Shown: positions 1 to 11,876, numbered from the stretch's first letter. The stretch: DNA of 64,000 bases from Oncomelania hupensis (GCA_036898135.1 JBAHVR010000288.1:341501-405500), one strand, 5' to 3'. Translations and numbers: made by a program. Notes: generated by a model not told the origin, from the letters alone.

Positions 1-159
1 CAAAAATCAGTTGGATGAATTACCAAAATCTAAAGAGATTTTCTATTGCTATGATGAATGATTTGTAGGAAAATTGCATGCATAACAGACCCATAACAGT
101 AATTATACTGTCAAAGAAGGGACATTCGCAAAGGCCTCACGGCCTATTTTGTCCTCACA

Positions 160-185
160 CTACTACTACTACTACTACTACTACT
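160..185. repeat. (ACT)n microsatellite
   Basis: About eight uninterrupted ACT units lie upstream of the first coding exon. Nothing else is recognisable in positions 1-292, which may hold the promoter and 5' UTR of the SAP-SWIM gene. Confidence 0.9.
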
Positions 186-292
186 TATCGGGGGTTGTTG
201 TTCAACCTCGCCATATTGGTTTATTAATATTAAACCACTTTCGCTATTAGTTTTCCGAGTTATTTACGGTATTGTACGCAATTTTGGGTGCC

Positions 293-1967
293 ATGGCTGC
301 TAACTACGGATCCTGGACGCTCGAGGGATTGAAAGGCGAGTCGAGAAGGAGGAATGCTCGGATTTCTGGTAGAAAAGAGGAGCTGATTGAAAGGTGAGAG
401 TGACACTGAGAGAGCTCTAGCCTTGTTCAGCCACAGGCTGCGAAGTCCGTAGGCCTCGCCTCAATTACTTACTATACATAGTATGTAATTGAGGCGAGGC
501 CTACGGACTTCGCAACATATTATACATAGTATGTAATTGAGGCGAGGCCTACGGACTTAAAAGCCTGTGGTTCAGCCTTGTTCAGTTGTTACTTACACTA
601 ACAGTACAAAATTTGTAACAGTCATGATGCTAGTGCAGTATTGAAATATATTATTATAGTATTATACGAATCACTTTTTATCGGCGTAAAATCACAGGGT
701 TAATTTTCATACAGATTTTCACTCTTATTCGACTCCTATTCGACATTGGATCAATCTCACCTTTCACTCCACATTTCGTCCCCGTGCGTGAAGTTTTGAG
801 ACCTCAAAGGATATATATTGTAACAATAAGTGGTGAGTGTGCTTTGAACTTGAAAATCTGAGTTGGATCCGTGTTTGCTTACAAATGTTCAAATTTGAGC
901 TTTGGAGTCGAATACGAGTAAAAATCTGCATGAAACTTAACCCTGTGATTTGATGAAGTTTTGATAACTTGTAAAGTTTGTCTTAATGATAATCAATGTA
1001 TTTAGGCTTACACAGAGTGCTTTGATATACAGTTGTCCACAAAGGGATATTTCTCCTTATAATTAAGAAATCGTGTGTAGTAGAAAACAAAAGAGTTCAA
1101 CAAAAGTGCACACAATGTATAGCATTGAGGATACTTTTTTTCCAAGTGTAATGCCTACTAATGGGATACGACAGTAAAGTTTTAAAAAATAATGCTTTAA
1201 TTTTTAATTTTCAAGACTATTAAATAATATAAAATTCAAAGCATAGAAGAGAAAAATGCATGCACATACATTGCACAGCTAAAATAAAACTAATCAGTAT
1301 TTTATCATCTCTTTCCTTTGTTGCAGGCTGGAATCTTACGACCGAAATGCTGACTTTGGGCAGAACAACGCAGTCCAGCCAGAGTACCACATGCAGCTAC
1401 CCACCCCAGCTGACTTTAAAGACATCCACGCTGACTTGGATGTTCCTCCCACCTCTGCCACGGATGTTTCAACTTATCTTTACACCGTCAGCAAAGAGCT
1501 TCACAATGATGAAGCTGCACAGCTCTACAAATGTAGGCACATAAACTTCATGCGTGTTTGTATCCAGGAAAATGCTACATTTGTGAAAGGAGAGGTCAGG
1601 GCACAGTTTAAAACGAAAGTGACATACTGTGTGGACGTACAGCTGTGCAAGACTGGTGTCATTCTGCAGGCCCAGTGTGAATGCGCCAGTGGCATGGGTC
1701 CAACTGCCCATTGCAAGCACGTAAGATGCATGCTGCTAGGCTTGCTGGACTTTGGAGAAAAGAGAACCGTGGACACACTGACAACTTGCACGCAAGTGTT
1801 GCAAACATTTCACCAGGCCAAAAAGCACCTTGGCTCTCCAATGAAGGCGGCATCATTACCAATTCATGACAAGAAACTGTTGGCGCATGATTTTGACCCG
1901 CGGACACCTGCACTACGCAGCATGAGCTCTTACTCTGCATTCTTCTATGGCATCATGATGAACTCGG
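293..1967 (+). CDS. SAP and SWIM zinc-finger protein, exons 1-2 (partial gene)
   Basis: Exon 1 (293-393) starts at an ATG in good context and encodes a SAP-like helix-extension-helix (LKGESRRR..ISGRKEELIER). It ends AG|GTGAGA, and exon 2 starts at 1327 after a pyrimidine tract and TTGCAG. Joining them in phase (exon 1 leaves 2 nt) completes the SAP motif as ..ERLESYDRNADF, which strongly supports the intron. Exon 2 has a SWIM zinc-binding signature, CxCx(10)CxH (CECASGMGPTAHCKH, coded near 1675-1720), and runs to a likely donor GG|GTACAG at 1967/1968. SAP domains bind DNA; SWIM fingers bind DNA or protein. In invertebrates this pair often precedes a YqaJ-type nuclease, but I see no such domain here. 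Without the intron, reading continues past 1967 into low-complexity sequence to 2329. The rest of the gene is outside the window, lost to insertions, or beyond very long introns. It may itself belong to a repetitive family. Confidence 0.72.
431..570. mobile_element. 140-bp foldback element in intron 1
   Basis: The ends CCACAGGCT and AGCCTGTGG are inverted copies. Just inside them, a 26-base arm (about 445-470) is inversely repeated twice on the right (about 485-510 and 533-558), so the right arm is duplicated. TTCAG lies directly outside both ends (426-430 and 571-575), a possible 5-bp target duplication. No coding capacity. A non-autonomous foldback or MITE-like insertion is the best description; the superfamily is unknown. 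Confidence 0.65.
688..951. mobile_element. MITE-like element with ~46-bp terminal inverted repeats, intron 1
   Basis: The arm at 688-733 and the reverse complement of 906-951 match over about 46 bases with a handful of mismatches; both contain AATCACAGGGTTAA or its complement at the outer end. The roughly 170-base centre has no reading frame. I could not define a target duplication. From 952 to 1326 the intron is AT-rich with no recognisable feature. Confidence 0.6.
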
Positions 1968-2339
1968 GTACAGTAATACTAATAATAATACAGGATGCTA
2001 TGTACGCGCCTTTCCCCAAATCAATCAGGATCAAAGCGCGGCGATCTGTACCAACATACACGCTCACCTGTCTCATCCACCCTCACACACACAACAAATA
2101 CACATCCATCACTCAAACAGGTGGTGTAAAGGCAGGGAGATCGCTATTGGAAGACGGAAAGAAAATCGAAGAAAATTGTGAATTGCATGCATCCAGTACC
2201 ATTATTGAAGGGAGGGAGGAAACCGGAGTGCCCAGAGAAAACCCTTTAAAAAAAAAAGAACTACAAGAAGTTTCAGACATTCTTTCCAGTTTATTATTAA
2301 ACAAATGTTTGCCTATTACTATTAGATAGCTTTTTCATC
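1968..2339. other. Low-complexity flank after exon 2
   Basis: Contains a short (AAT)n run at about 1979-1990, an ACAC-rich stretch near 2088-2100 and an A9 run near 2250. The reading frame that continues here from exon 2 looks non-conserved and is probably intron. It ends at a target duplication of the next retroposon. Confidence 0.45.
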
Positions 2340-3050
2340 ACCCCTTGGGGTCATGAGCAATTTTGCCAATGTAGATTGTTCTAACCTATAAAGGGAACAG
2401 TGAAAGCCCCAGTTGAAAACCTGTCTTGCCTTTGTAGGCATGACAGATTCACTGCGGCAACAGTACCCCCGTTGGAGTGCCGGGGGTTTCAGTATAAATA
2501 GTATCCCCACTTTATGGAAATTTAGTGCTTTAAATTCCCACTGTTGCTATCTTCCTCATATACTCTTTCCCATTCCTGCTCTGTCCTATCACTCTGCTAT
2601 ACTATCTTCTTCTTCGCTAGATCAATGACCTACCTTTTTTCTTGAAAACTCTTCCTGGACAAGACTCCTTGTTTGTGTATGAGGTCTGTTGGATCAGCTT
2701 GGGAGTGTTGGACGCTTTCTGCTGGGTGGTCACTAGGGCTTCCTATGATGTTAGTATTTAGCAATATAGGCATTTTATATGTATATGTTTCGTTGATGAT
2801 TTGTAATGATGGTTGTATTCTATTTTGTTTTTGTAACCGGGGGTTCGCGTAGTTGAGGTAAACCCTCAGCCGTCCCCCGCGTGGGATGTCTTTATTGTAA
2901 AGTGACTGGACGGTGGAGGGCGTTCAATTTTCCCACTAGGGTTGTTTCAGCAGATCTTTTATGCGGATCGGGGGTTGTCCGGTCCTGATTTGGCTCGGAG
3001 GAGTCCGCTGGACCTAAAGCAACAATAAATCAATCAAAAAAATCAAATCA
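2340..3050 (+). mobile_element. ~0.7-kb retroposon, copy 1
   Basis: Starts CCCCTTGGGGTCATGAGCAA and ends AACAATAAATCAATCAA plus A-rich tail. It is flanked by a perfect 12-bp duplication AGCTTTTTCATC (2328-2339 and 3051-3062). Near-identical copies lie at 11877-12581 and, inverted, 35248-35943; a diverged one begins at 63824. It has no conserved long reading frame, an internal TATAAATAG, and a GTCC-GCT-GGAC mini-hairpin just before the tail. The 12-bp duplication and simple-repeat tail indicate LINE-type target-primed insertion. I see no tRNA-like promoter, so it may be a non-autonomous LINE derivative rather than a classical SINE. Confidence 0.85.
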
Positions 3051-4088
3051 AGCTTTTTCATCTTCTAAATAAAATAAATGTGCCAAATAATCCCTGACAA
3101 AATAAACAATTCACTCAAAAATAACTAAGGAGAGCAAATGAGATTCAAAGAATTCAATAAACTATATGTAAGATTTACTTGCTTGTTATTTGAAATGTCC
3201 TTTACTTTGCATTTATTGCATATTGTAAGCCCTGGACTGGCCAGAGCTTATTTTTACATGAACTTTTATTATTAATTTTTCTACAACTATCTATTATCAT
3301 ACTCCCTCAAACTTTTTATTGAAGAATGTGCAGAAAAATAGCTTTTATTTAAAATACAAATTCGTAGCAGAAGTTATCCTTGTTTCCTCCCTTGCTGTGT
3401 CTGCCAAGATTTAGCAACCCACTTTGGAAATGAACTCCAAGCCTAAGGTGAGGAAAATTTCTTCATTCTGACTTTATTTTGACTTTATCTTTTTATGAAC
3501 ATGTAGAAATGTTACATTGGATACTATTCGAGCAAACGATGAAGTGGAACTGTCGTAATTCTGCTACAAAATAACTTTCTTTATTTCTGTGTGATGAGGT
3601 GTAGGCCTATCATACGGTACATTCAGAACCAAGAACTAATTTATTGAACAGCAGTTTAGATCTGAAGAATAACAATGCTGGAAAATTATACTGCAATTTG
3701 TGTAATCATTTGTGTAGCTTTGAGTGAATATTTGGTGACTGGAAACGTTGCATACTGAGAATTTATGTTTTATTCATGTGAAGCTTCGACCGGTCAAATA
3801 GTCATAATATGAAGAAGACTGTGACTGTTTGGATCTAGCTGTGGTTGATGTACTTTTAGACGGAATCTAGAGAATCCGCTTGATCAAATGTAGTAAAAGA
3901 ACGTAATTTTTCTTGTGCTGTGGAACATTAGAGTGTAATTGTGTGAAAATGTTTAATTTAATTATAAAAAGGATTCGATGTTCAATGTGCCAAAAGTCTC
4001 GAAGTTTAGCGTGTTAACCAGCGAGATGTGTTTTCTATTGATTGCCTGTGCACCGTTTTTTTTTTATTTTTAGTTTGAGAAAATTTGG

Positions 4089-5297
4089 TGTAGCCGTGCT
4101 GGCTACGAGTATTTCTGACCATACGATATGTAGGCCTAACTTTGTTCTCTGTTATGTTTAAACTAACTGTATGAAATAACTTGATATACATTTTTCAGAT
4201 CCTTTAAAGCATATAACCATTAGACGCAGCGTTAAATTCTCTATTAGAATATATTTATTTGTGATTTATGTAGCAATTTTGAATTAGAGCGCGATGTTTA
4301 GGATAGCGCGATGCATATCATGTTGATAAAGACACCGCGCTGTTGTACTGAGTGCTCAGCTGCCGCTGAGGCTGATTATTTTGGCCGGTTTTAACGGATC
4401 TACCCGCTCGCCTACAAAACATGATAAGAGTATAAATTGTGAATGATGCTAGTGTAGCAAAGATTCTCCACTGTAACACCTTAGTGTGATATTTTCCGAT
4501 GTCTTAGTTCATTCTCTAATAGTAGATACTTAAATAAAATATTAGTTTTATAGGGACATACACATTGAAAGGGAAACAGTGAAAAGCTGTCAGAAGGCTA
4601 TAAAGGTAACTGTAAGTTGTTGTGTTAGATGTTTTCTAGTTTAGTTCGCTATAGTCGGAACCCAGAATAGTAACCATTCCATATTGTATATCATTGGAAA
4701 GAGGAGACGTTGTTCTTTCTTTGTCATTACTATTATTATTTATAATTGTATTAAATTAAAGAGTTATTATGAGTTTAGAGTCGTGACATTCTTAGGAGCA
4801 GCAGCCAACCCCCTCTTAAATTGCGTATTATTTTTATTTCGTAGCAGATAGGTCCGACATTGTTATAACAGTAGAAAGGTTGTATTTTTGCGTTTCTACC
4901 AATATATAATTTGTATAGTATTCGTTTGCGTTTCTAGCCTTATGCGTCAAAGTAAGTTTAGTTACTAACACAAACTTAGCCAGCGAGCCTAGATTTTGGG
5001 GCGGGTAAGGAATGCGTAAAAAGCACGGTCGCTGCGGCTGACGGTCCGAAATAAAAGCAAAACACAAAACTCGGCAGGGAGAGAGCACATGGCACCACGC
5101 AGTAGATAAGGTTCGTGCCACTCGAGCAATGCCTTTGCTCTTAGTAGCCTATGATGTACTTCGAATAAATAATTTTTCAACGGTCATCACGAACTGGCGT
5201 TGGGGAAGAGAGAGAGAGAGAATGTGTGTCTTCACCATAGCCTCCATCACATAACACCATCTTCTCTCCAGACACCACACCACTCAACACCACTACA
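4089..5297 (+). repeat. 5' LTR (1,209 bp)
   Basis: Begins TGTAGCCGTGCTGGCTAC and ends CAACACCACTACA. It matches the 3' LTR pieces at 11682-11876, 12582-13377 and 18541-18765 in order. It contains TATAAATTG near 4430 as a possible promoter and CGAATAAATAAT near 5163 as a possible polyadenylation signal. A GA-rich run lies near 5206-5220. Confidence 0.93.
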
Positions 5298-5302
5298 AAT
5301 TT

Positions 5303-5320
5303 TGGCGCTGCGAGCAGGAT
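5303..5320 (+). promoter_or_regulatory. Primer binding site, tRNA-Ser-like
   Basis: TGGCGCTGCGAGCAGGAT starts five bases after the 5' LTR. Its complement reads as a tRNA 3' end (..CCTGCTCGCAGCGCCA) resembling eukaryotic tRNA-Ser acceptor and T-arm sequence. Assignment to Ser is from general knowledge of tRNA sequences and was not tested against this genome. Confidence 0.7.
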
Positions 5321-5329
5321 TCCTGAAAG

Positions 5330-6298
5330 ATGACAAACCCAAGGAAGGCATCTAAGAAGGCAAAGCAGCTGAGAAACCGACCAGTGGAAATCGAGAGTGA
5401 GGAGACTGCCATCATCCAGGAAGGAGGGGCCCACAGAGGCGACACCACGCCTCATCGCCCATCCAGTCACGAGTCTTCCACCCACGCACCCTCTTCGAAC
5501 ATGCAGAAGCTGTGGATGATGCCACCCCCCAAACTTCCAACCTTCACGGGGGATGGCGATGACGTCGAAGATTTTACCCAAGAGGCGCGACGGATCCTGG
5601 GCCACTGTCAGCTGGATGGGGGTACGGCTATGGAGTGGCTGCTACAATCTCTCCGCGGCTGTGCCCGACAGGAAATCATCCAGCGGGCAGATGTAAAAAC
5701 GGCAGAGGAGGCCCTGGGTGTCCTGGAGGACACGTTCGCCGACCAGAGGGGAGTCACCAGCCTTCTCAGCCGATTCCACAGCCGGCAGCAAGGAGCAGGT
5801 GAGACCGTGCTACAATATGGCCATCATCTTCAACAGCTGGCCCAGCGGTCGAACGCCAGAAAAGACGGCAGCATCCCGGACGAAATGCTGCGAGATAAGT
5901 TCGTTGAGGGGCTCCAATCACAAGCCCTTCGACGGGAGCTCCGCCGCATCATTAGGGGAGAGGATGTCTCCTACCTGCAGGCCAGAGCGGAAGCCCAGCG
6001 CTGGCTGAAGGAGGAGGACCGTGACGGCGAAAGCGTGACAACCCAACAGCAGACGGCAACGCTGGTGCCCGACCCCCAAGGAATGGCGGCTCTACAGAGT
6101 CAAATAGCGGAGCTGAAGGAGCAGCTGCAGCGGCTAAAGCAACGCCCACAGTCGGCTCCCCAACGTGACACCAGAACCGCCATCTGCTGGTTTTGCGGCC
6201 GAAGGGGGCACCTCCAGAGGAGCTGTCCTCAAAGACAACCCCACGGCCAACCACCACGAGGACAGCCAGCACCACGAGGGCAGCAGGGAAACTGCTAG
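5330..6298 (+). CDS. gag: Gypsy Gag polyprotein
   Basis: The 322-residue frame starts at the first ATG after the primer site. The middle (about residues 60-230) resembles a retrotransposon capsid (KLPTFTGDGDDVEDF..EARRILG; later YGHHLQQLAQR..DKFVEGLQ). A coiled-coil-like stretch (ALQSQIAELKEQLQRLKQ) follows, then one zinc knuckle CX2CX4HX4C (CWFCGRRGHLQRSC, about residues 286-299). The tail is rich in Q, P, R and G. Gag would form the particle and bind element RNA. The frame is intact. It stops at 6296-6298, six bases after a slippery heptamer that allows a -1 shift into the protease frame. Confidence 0.9.
   Translation: MTNPRKASKKAKQLRNRPVEIESEETAIIQEGGAHRGDTTPHRPSSHESSTHAPSSNMQKLWMMPPPKLPTFTGDGDDVEDFTQEARRILGHCQLDGGTAMEWLLQSLRGCARQEIIQRADVKTAEEALGVLEDTFADQRGVTSLLSRFHSRQQGAGETVLQYGHHLQQLAQRSNARKDGSIPDEMLRDKFVEGLQSQALRRELRRIIRGEDVSYLQARAEAQRWLKEEDRDGESVTTQQQTATLVPDPQGMAALQSQIAELKEQLQRLKQRPQSAPQRDTRTAICWFCGRRGHLQRSCPQRQPHGQPPRGQPAPRGQQGNC
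6286..6292 (+). promoter_or_regulatory. -1 ribosomal frameshift site G GGA AAC
   Basis: In the gag frame the bases read CAG GGA AAC TGC TAG, matching the X XXY YYZ slippery pattern. A -1 slip here enters the frame that encodes the DTGS protease. The same heptamer works at gag-pro junctions of some retroviruses. I did not establish a downstream pseudoknot. Confidence 0.65.
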
Positions 6299-9200
6299 CC
6301 CCCGTTGTCCAAACTCAGGCAACGGGGGGCAAGGGCAGTGAAAGGCTGATTGGCGAATGCCCCACGACAACCGCACGCCTCAATGGCCGAGTTGTGCAAG
6401 CTCTCCTCGACACGGGCAGCGAGGTAACGACTGTGACGGAGACCTGGGTCACCGAGAATCTTGGTGACGTTTCTCTTCATCCCACCTCAAGCTGCGGGCA
6501 GTCAACGGCGCAGAGGTACCCTACTCCGGTATCCTGGTCGCCGAGCTGCAGTTGGACGGGACCACGTTTTCAAGTGTTCCTATCCTGGTCGTCAGGGAGC
6601 CCACGGAACCGGTCATGAGGGAACGCAAGAAACGCCTGCCGCTGTTGGTCGGAATGAACGTCCTGGGAGAGTGGATGACAGCCAGACCGACCAGCTTACC
6701 TCAAGGCCTGTTTGCGTCCATCCAAGAAGTGCGACATGACAACACCTTCGTCCAAGGCATCGCCAAGACAGCTACCCAGACAGTGGTTCCACCTTTCGCC
6801 ATGGCCACTGTGCGAGTGACCTCAACGCAGCGGCCTACGCGGCAGCTACTGGCGTCACCTTTAACACAACCCCTGCCTGGAGGTCTGCTGATCGTCCCGA
6901 CCCTCGTCAACGGTGACGTTTCACGGCGATATGTGAGAGTGGCCAATCTCTCAGAGGTGGACGTCATCCTTCCAGCCCGGACTTCACTGGCGTCACTACA
7001 GGCAGTAGACGATGTCCAAGGAAAGGACGAGGTGGCATTCACCGCCACAGTAAATGAACTGGTGGTCACCATCGGAGCACCAGCAGGACAGATCCCCAAG
7101 AACACCATTTCCTGCCCCACTTTCGATGGCACAACCAGACAGCGGGAACTTCTTCAACAAGTCCTGGACAAGAACAGAGAAGCCTTTATCCAAAACGAGT
7201 TGGATTTGGGCTACACGGACATCGTCCAACATCAACTGCGGACGAGAGACGAAGTGCCCGTCGTTCAACCCTACAGGCGCATCCCACCTCACCAGCTGAA
7301 GGAAATCCAAGACCACATCAAAGGCCTTCTGGAGAAAAACATCATTGTCGAGAGCCACAGTCCATATGCGGCACCAATCGTCGTTGTGCGAAAGAAAGAT
7401 GGGTCCGTTCGGCTATGCGTCGACTATCGCCGCCTCAACGCCAAGACGGTGGGTGATGCGTATCCGCTGCCTCGCATCCAGGAGTCCTTTGACGCGCTGG
7501 TTGGGGCCCAATACTTCTCCACCTTGGACCTGGCCAGTGGGTACCACCAAATCGCCATGGACCCCCGAGATCAACACAAAACGGCCTTCGTCACTCCTAT
7601 GGGCCTCTATGAGTACACCAGGATGCCCATGGGCCTCATCTCGGCCCCCGCCACTTTCCAACGACTCATGCAGACGACGATGTCCGACTTCATTTTCAGT
7701 TTTCTGCTCGTCTACCTAGACGACCTGCTCGTGTACTCAAAGACTTTCGATGAACACCTCCAGCACCTTGATCGGCTTCTACAACGTATCGTCAACACCG
7801 GCCTAAAGCTGCGAGTTGACAAGTGCCAGTTCTTCAGACGAGAGGTCACTTACCTGGGGCACACGATCTCTGCCGATGGCGTCAGCTGCGAAGCGGGGAA
7901 GGTCGAAGTCGTCCAGCAGTGGCCCGTACCCAGAACAACGACCGAGCTGCGCAGTTTCCTCGGTTTTGCCAGCTACTACAGGCGTTTCATCAAGGGATTT
8001 GCCCGTATTGCTGGCCCACTACACGACATAGCAGCGGAAGGAACGAAGCTCCGACGGAAGAAGACAGCCGACATCACTCACCTGTGGACGTCTAAACATC
8101 AAGAGGCGTTCAGCGCGATGAAGACGGCTCTTACCACGGCGCCAGTCCTCGCTTATGCCGACTTCACCCAGCCGTTCCTGTTGGAGACTGATGCCAGCCA
8201 TGACGGTCTCAGTGCCATACTGTCCCAAGAACAAGACGGCCAGCGACGGGTTCTCGCCTACGCCAGCAGAAGACTGCGACCGACTGAGAAGAACCAAGCA
8301 GCGTACAGCAGCATGAAGCTCGAATTTCTTGCTATGAAGTGGGCCATCACCGAGAAGTTCCGAGATTATCTCCTCGGGGCAACCTTCACCATCCTCACCG
8401 ACAACAACCCTCTGGTCCACTTCAGAACAGCCAAACTTGGAGCCATCGAGCAGCGGTGGGCGTCACAGCTGTCGCAGTTCAACTTTGACGTCAAGTATCG
8501 GCCCGGTGTCACCAACCCGGCTGATGCGCTGTCTCGCCTGCCACTTCACGCAACGTCGACTCCGGTGCCTGCAGAAGTGGCACATGCTTGCGAGGTGTCA
8601 GCGACCTGTCAGCAGCAGCATGTACAGAGTAATGATCTCCAACAACTTCCTGAACTGAATCGTCTTGCGTCCGGCGACACGGCTGACCCAGATTTCATCA
8701 TCCCGCAAAGGTCACCCGAGAATCTCCGTCAGAAGCAGCTCGAGGACCCTGGAATCCAGCCGGTGTTGGCAGCCTGGCCCAACAAGCCTCCACCTGGGGA
8801 CAGCCGTCCACTGCGACTGCTACTCAAGCAACATCCACGACTGACCTGCAAAGATGGTGTGCTGTATCGTCAGGTGACAGATCCAATCCAGGGCAGATGG
8901 GACCAACTGGTGCTACCAAGTTCATTGCGGCCAGATGTCCTTGCAGCAATCCACAACAAGATGGGACATCAGGGTTTCGAGCGCACCATGACACTCCTGC
9001 GACCAAGAGTCTACTGGCCTGACATGCACAGCGATGTCAAGCAGTACGTGGCCAACTGCAACACCTGCATCATCAGTCGACGTCCTGTACCACTCAAGAC
9101 CACGTCGACTCCTGTCCTGGCCAGCCGCCCTCTGCAGATATTGGCCATCGACTTTACCAGACTGGAGCCTGCAACCGACGGCCGAGAGAACGTTCTCATC

Positions 9201-10229
9201 CTTACGGACGTTTTCTCCAAGTTCACACAGGCTGTTCCAACTCGAAACCAGGAAGCACAGACGGTGGCCAAAGTTCTAGTCAGCGACTGGTTCCAGAAAT
9301 ACGGCGTGCCAGAAAGAATCCACAGCGACCAGGGTCGAGATTTCGAGTCCAAATTGGTCAAGGAGTTGTGTACATCATATGGCATCAGCAAGTCGCACAC
9401 CACTCCTTACCATCCTGAAGGAAATGGACAGTGCGAGCGTTTCAACCGTACGCTCCATGACCTGCTGCGCACCCTCCCTGCGGACCAGAAACGACGATGG
9501 CCCCAGCACATTGCAGAAGTCGTCCAAGCCTACAACAACACTCCACACGCGTCCACAGGCTTCTCCCCGCACTTTCTGCTCTTCGGGCAGGAACCGCGAC
9601 TGCCTGTGGATGACTTGCTTGGACGACAAGAACCTGCAGCAACTGGAGCCGTGGACTGGGTCCAACAGCATCGGCAGCGACTCCTTGATGCTCACAGACG
9701 GGCGTACCAACAACTGGTGAGAGCCGCCGAGACCAGGACTAAACTCGCCGACCAAAGAGCAGCTGACCATCCCTTGGCCGTCGGAGACTACGTCTATACC
9801 AGAAACAGAGTGGTGGGTCGGAACAAAATCCAGGACTTCTGGCGACCTGAGCTGCATCGCGTCACCGCCCGCCGGGATCCCCGCCTGCACGTCTACACCA
9901 TCCAGCCAGTAGCAGGTGGGCCAGAGCGGGTGGTGAACAGAAGAGATCTCCAACCCGTGGGTCAACACTTCGATCTGCTCATCCCACCTCCTGACCCACT
10001 CGAGACCATGCCTTCCAGCGAGAGCGACGAAGGAGAGCCTGAGACCTGGATGGGGAGTTTTCCTGACTCTCTCCCTCCTACCATGGTCACCATCAACCAC
10101 AACGGGCCAGCCTCTGCATGGGAGCCAGCGCCTTTGGTGCAGGCACCCCCAGCGCAGATGGCCGCCCCAGGAAGAACTCCGATTGATCTTCGACGTTCTG
10201 CACGACTGGCACAACGAACAAACACGTAA
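6290..10229 (+). CDS. pol: Gypsy Pro-Pol polyprotein (one frameshift in protease)
   Basis: The protease has LLDTGSEV (coded about 6399-6422). Near 6480-6486 the frame changes by one base, so protease and the rest are no longer in one frame; this looks like a single-base lesion. From ATG 6552 a 1,225-residue frame is open to 10229. Reverse transcriptase carries YLDD (about residues 387-390) after the TLDLASGYHQI and PFGL-type (here MPMGLISAP) motifs. RNase H has ETDASHDGLSAILSQ and TDNNPLV. Integrase has an H-H-C-C zinc finger (H..GH..C..C), then D (LAIDF, ~866), D (HSDQG, ~925) and E (GNGQCERF, ~961). The C-terminus has a GPY/F-like region and a proline-rich tail. All catalytic residues are present, so the enzyme domains may be functional apart from the protease break. 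Confidence 0.9.
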
Positions 10230-11663
10230 AGGTAGGCCACATTTGTTTTAAATGTGTAGGCCAAGATACAATTTTATAGTTTGCACATAGAAACGTAGAC
10301 ATTTAGATATATATTTAGGATTAGAAATGAAGATTTTATTTTGCCAGTGTATATATTTAGGTTTAGGAAATGAAGTTTCATTGTGACAGTATCAAGAACA
10401 GTATAAAATATCTAAGCTGTGCAGATATATTTGAGTAAAAGACATAGAGGAACCAATCGTTTTCACAAACTTTGTGCAAAGACAGAGAAGACATTTGACT
10501 TGTGTTTTAGATGTGCGTATTAATAGATTAGTGTTTGTTGTGTAACTTAGTAATGTCTTCGTTGTGCCACGTCGTTGCGATAGTATTAATAGCAGTTGGA
10601 CAAAATAGATTTTAAAGAGATATCTGTGGAAGAGATATATAAATGACTGAAGAAACTTTGGTGCCAAGACTGAAAAGAACATTTTAGTTTAGATGAGTTA
10701 TATCGATGTGTTATTATTGTTTTAATAGAATTATTTTTGCTCCATTAAATTCCTTAATTAGTACAATTTTGTTTGTGTTGATTCAATAAAGAAGTTCTAG
10801 TTGTTTAGTTTACATATACCTTCGTGATGTCACGGTATGAGTGTCACAAGGTCGTTTATATTGTAATCAATGTGATCTTGCGTTAAACCATGTTTTATTG
10901 GTAGCAAATAAATGACGTTTGTAATAAATATTTTGCATTAGGATTTTGTTTTCATGCTGGTGCGTTTTTGAACGTTTATGTAATATATATAATGTATGTC
11001 TTGTTTTGATTTTACTGCACTATGTATATATGCTTTGTTATGATATTCAATGTGATGTATATTAATGATGCTGTAGATAATTATGTCAACGTTCATGCTT
11101 TGTTTGAAATTGAAATGATAATGTTTTGATGTGTTTCATTTTTTAATGCCCATTCTATCTGTAATTCTGAATGTTGCTCTTACATGCCATTTTCTTTTAA
11201 TCTCATTCTCGTTTCAATTCTCCTCATCTTAATTCATCCCTCTAGTCGATGTTTATGCTGCACGGATATTTCATATATAGGCTTATTATGAGAGTGAAAG
11301 TTTTAAACAAAATGTTTAATGTCACCTATGTGACTGATTATGAATAGTAAGCGTGTTGAATAGTGTGTTTAAATGACATGTGATATTGTTTGGCTATGTT
11401 GTACCATGGACTTTGTTGTATGATGTTGGTTCACTGTTAAATACATAACTAACTATCTAGCAAAGGCAATGCCGGGTCCGCGATATAACTTATTTTCGTT
11501 TTGGTCGGATTCGTACTTAAATGTGCGTTTCAAAGAAATTGTTTTCTCGTTTTCAGAATCGCTCTTGTTGTTGTTCGGTTCTTATGTACGACGCGATTAA
11601 TGGTAAATCCATGTCCGTTTGTCTTAAGATACGATGGTTCTCTCAGCGCGGACGCTGAGTTTT
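10230..11663. other. Non-coding spacer between pol and 3' LTR
   Basis: About 1.43 kb, AT-rich, without a conserved reading frame. It belongs to the element, since it lies between pol and the polypurine tract. An env gene would sit here in errantiviruses, but no such frame is present. Confidence 0.6.
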
Positions 11664-11681
11664 GAAAGAGTCGGGGTGAAA
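11664..11681 (+). promoter_or_regulatory. Polypurine tract
   Basis: GAAAGAGTCGGGGTGAAA ends immediately before the TG of the 3' LTR. It is purine-rich with two pyrimidines, the expected plus-strand priming position. Confidence 0.6.
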
Positions 11682-11876
11682 TGTAGCCGTGCTGGCTACG
11701 AGTATTTCTGACATACGATATGTAGGCCTAACTTTGTTCTCTGTTATGTTTAAACTAACTGTATGAAATAACTTGATATACATTTTTCAGATCCTTTAAA
11801 GCATATAACCATTAGACGCAGCGTTAAATTCTCTATTAGAATATATAAACTTTATTTGTGATTTATGTAGCAATTT

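Noticed and set aside
9375..10214. 279-codon minus-strand frame opposite Gypsy integrase
   Set aside because: Shadow of the pol coding frame; composition is typical of an antisense frame.
10230..11663. An env gene in the Gypsy element
   Set aside because: No frame of useful length, signal peptide or membrane segment is present.
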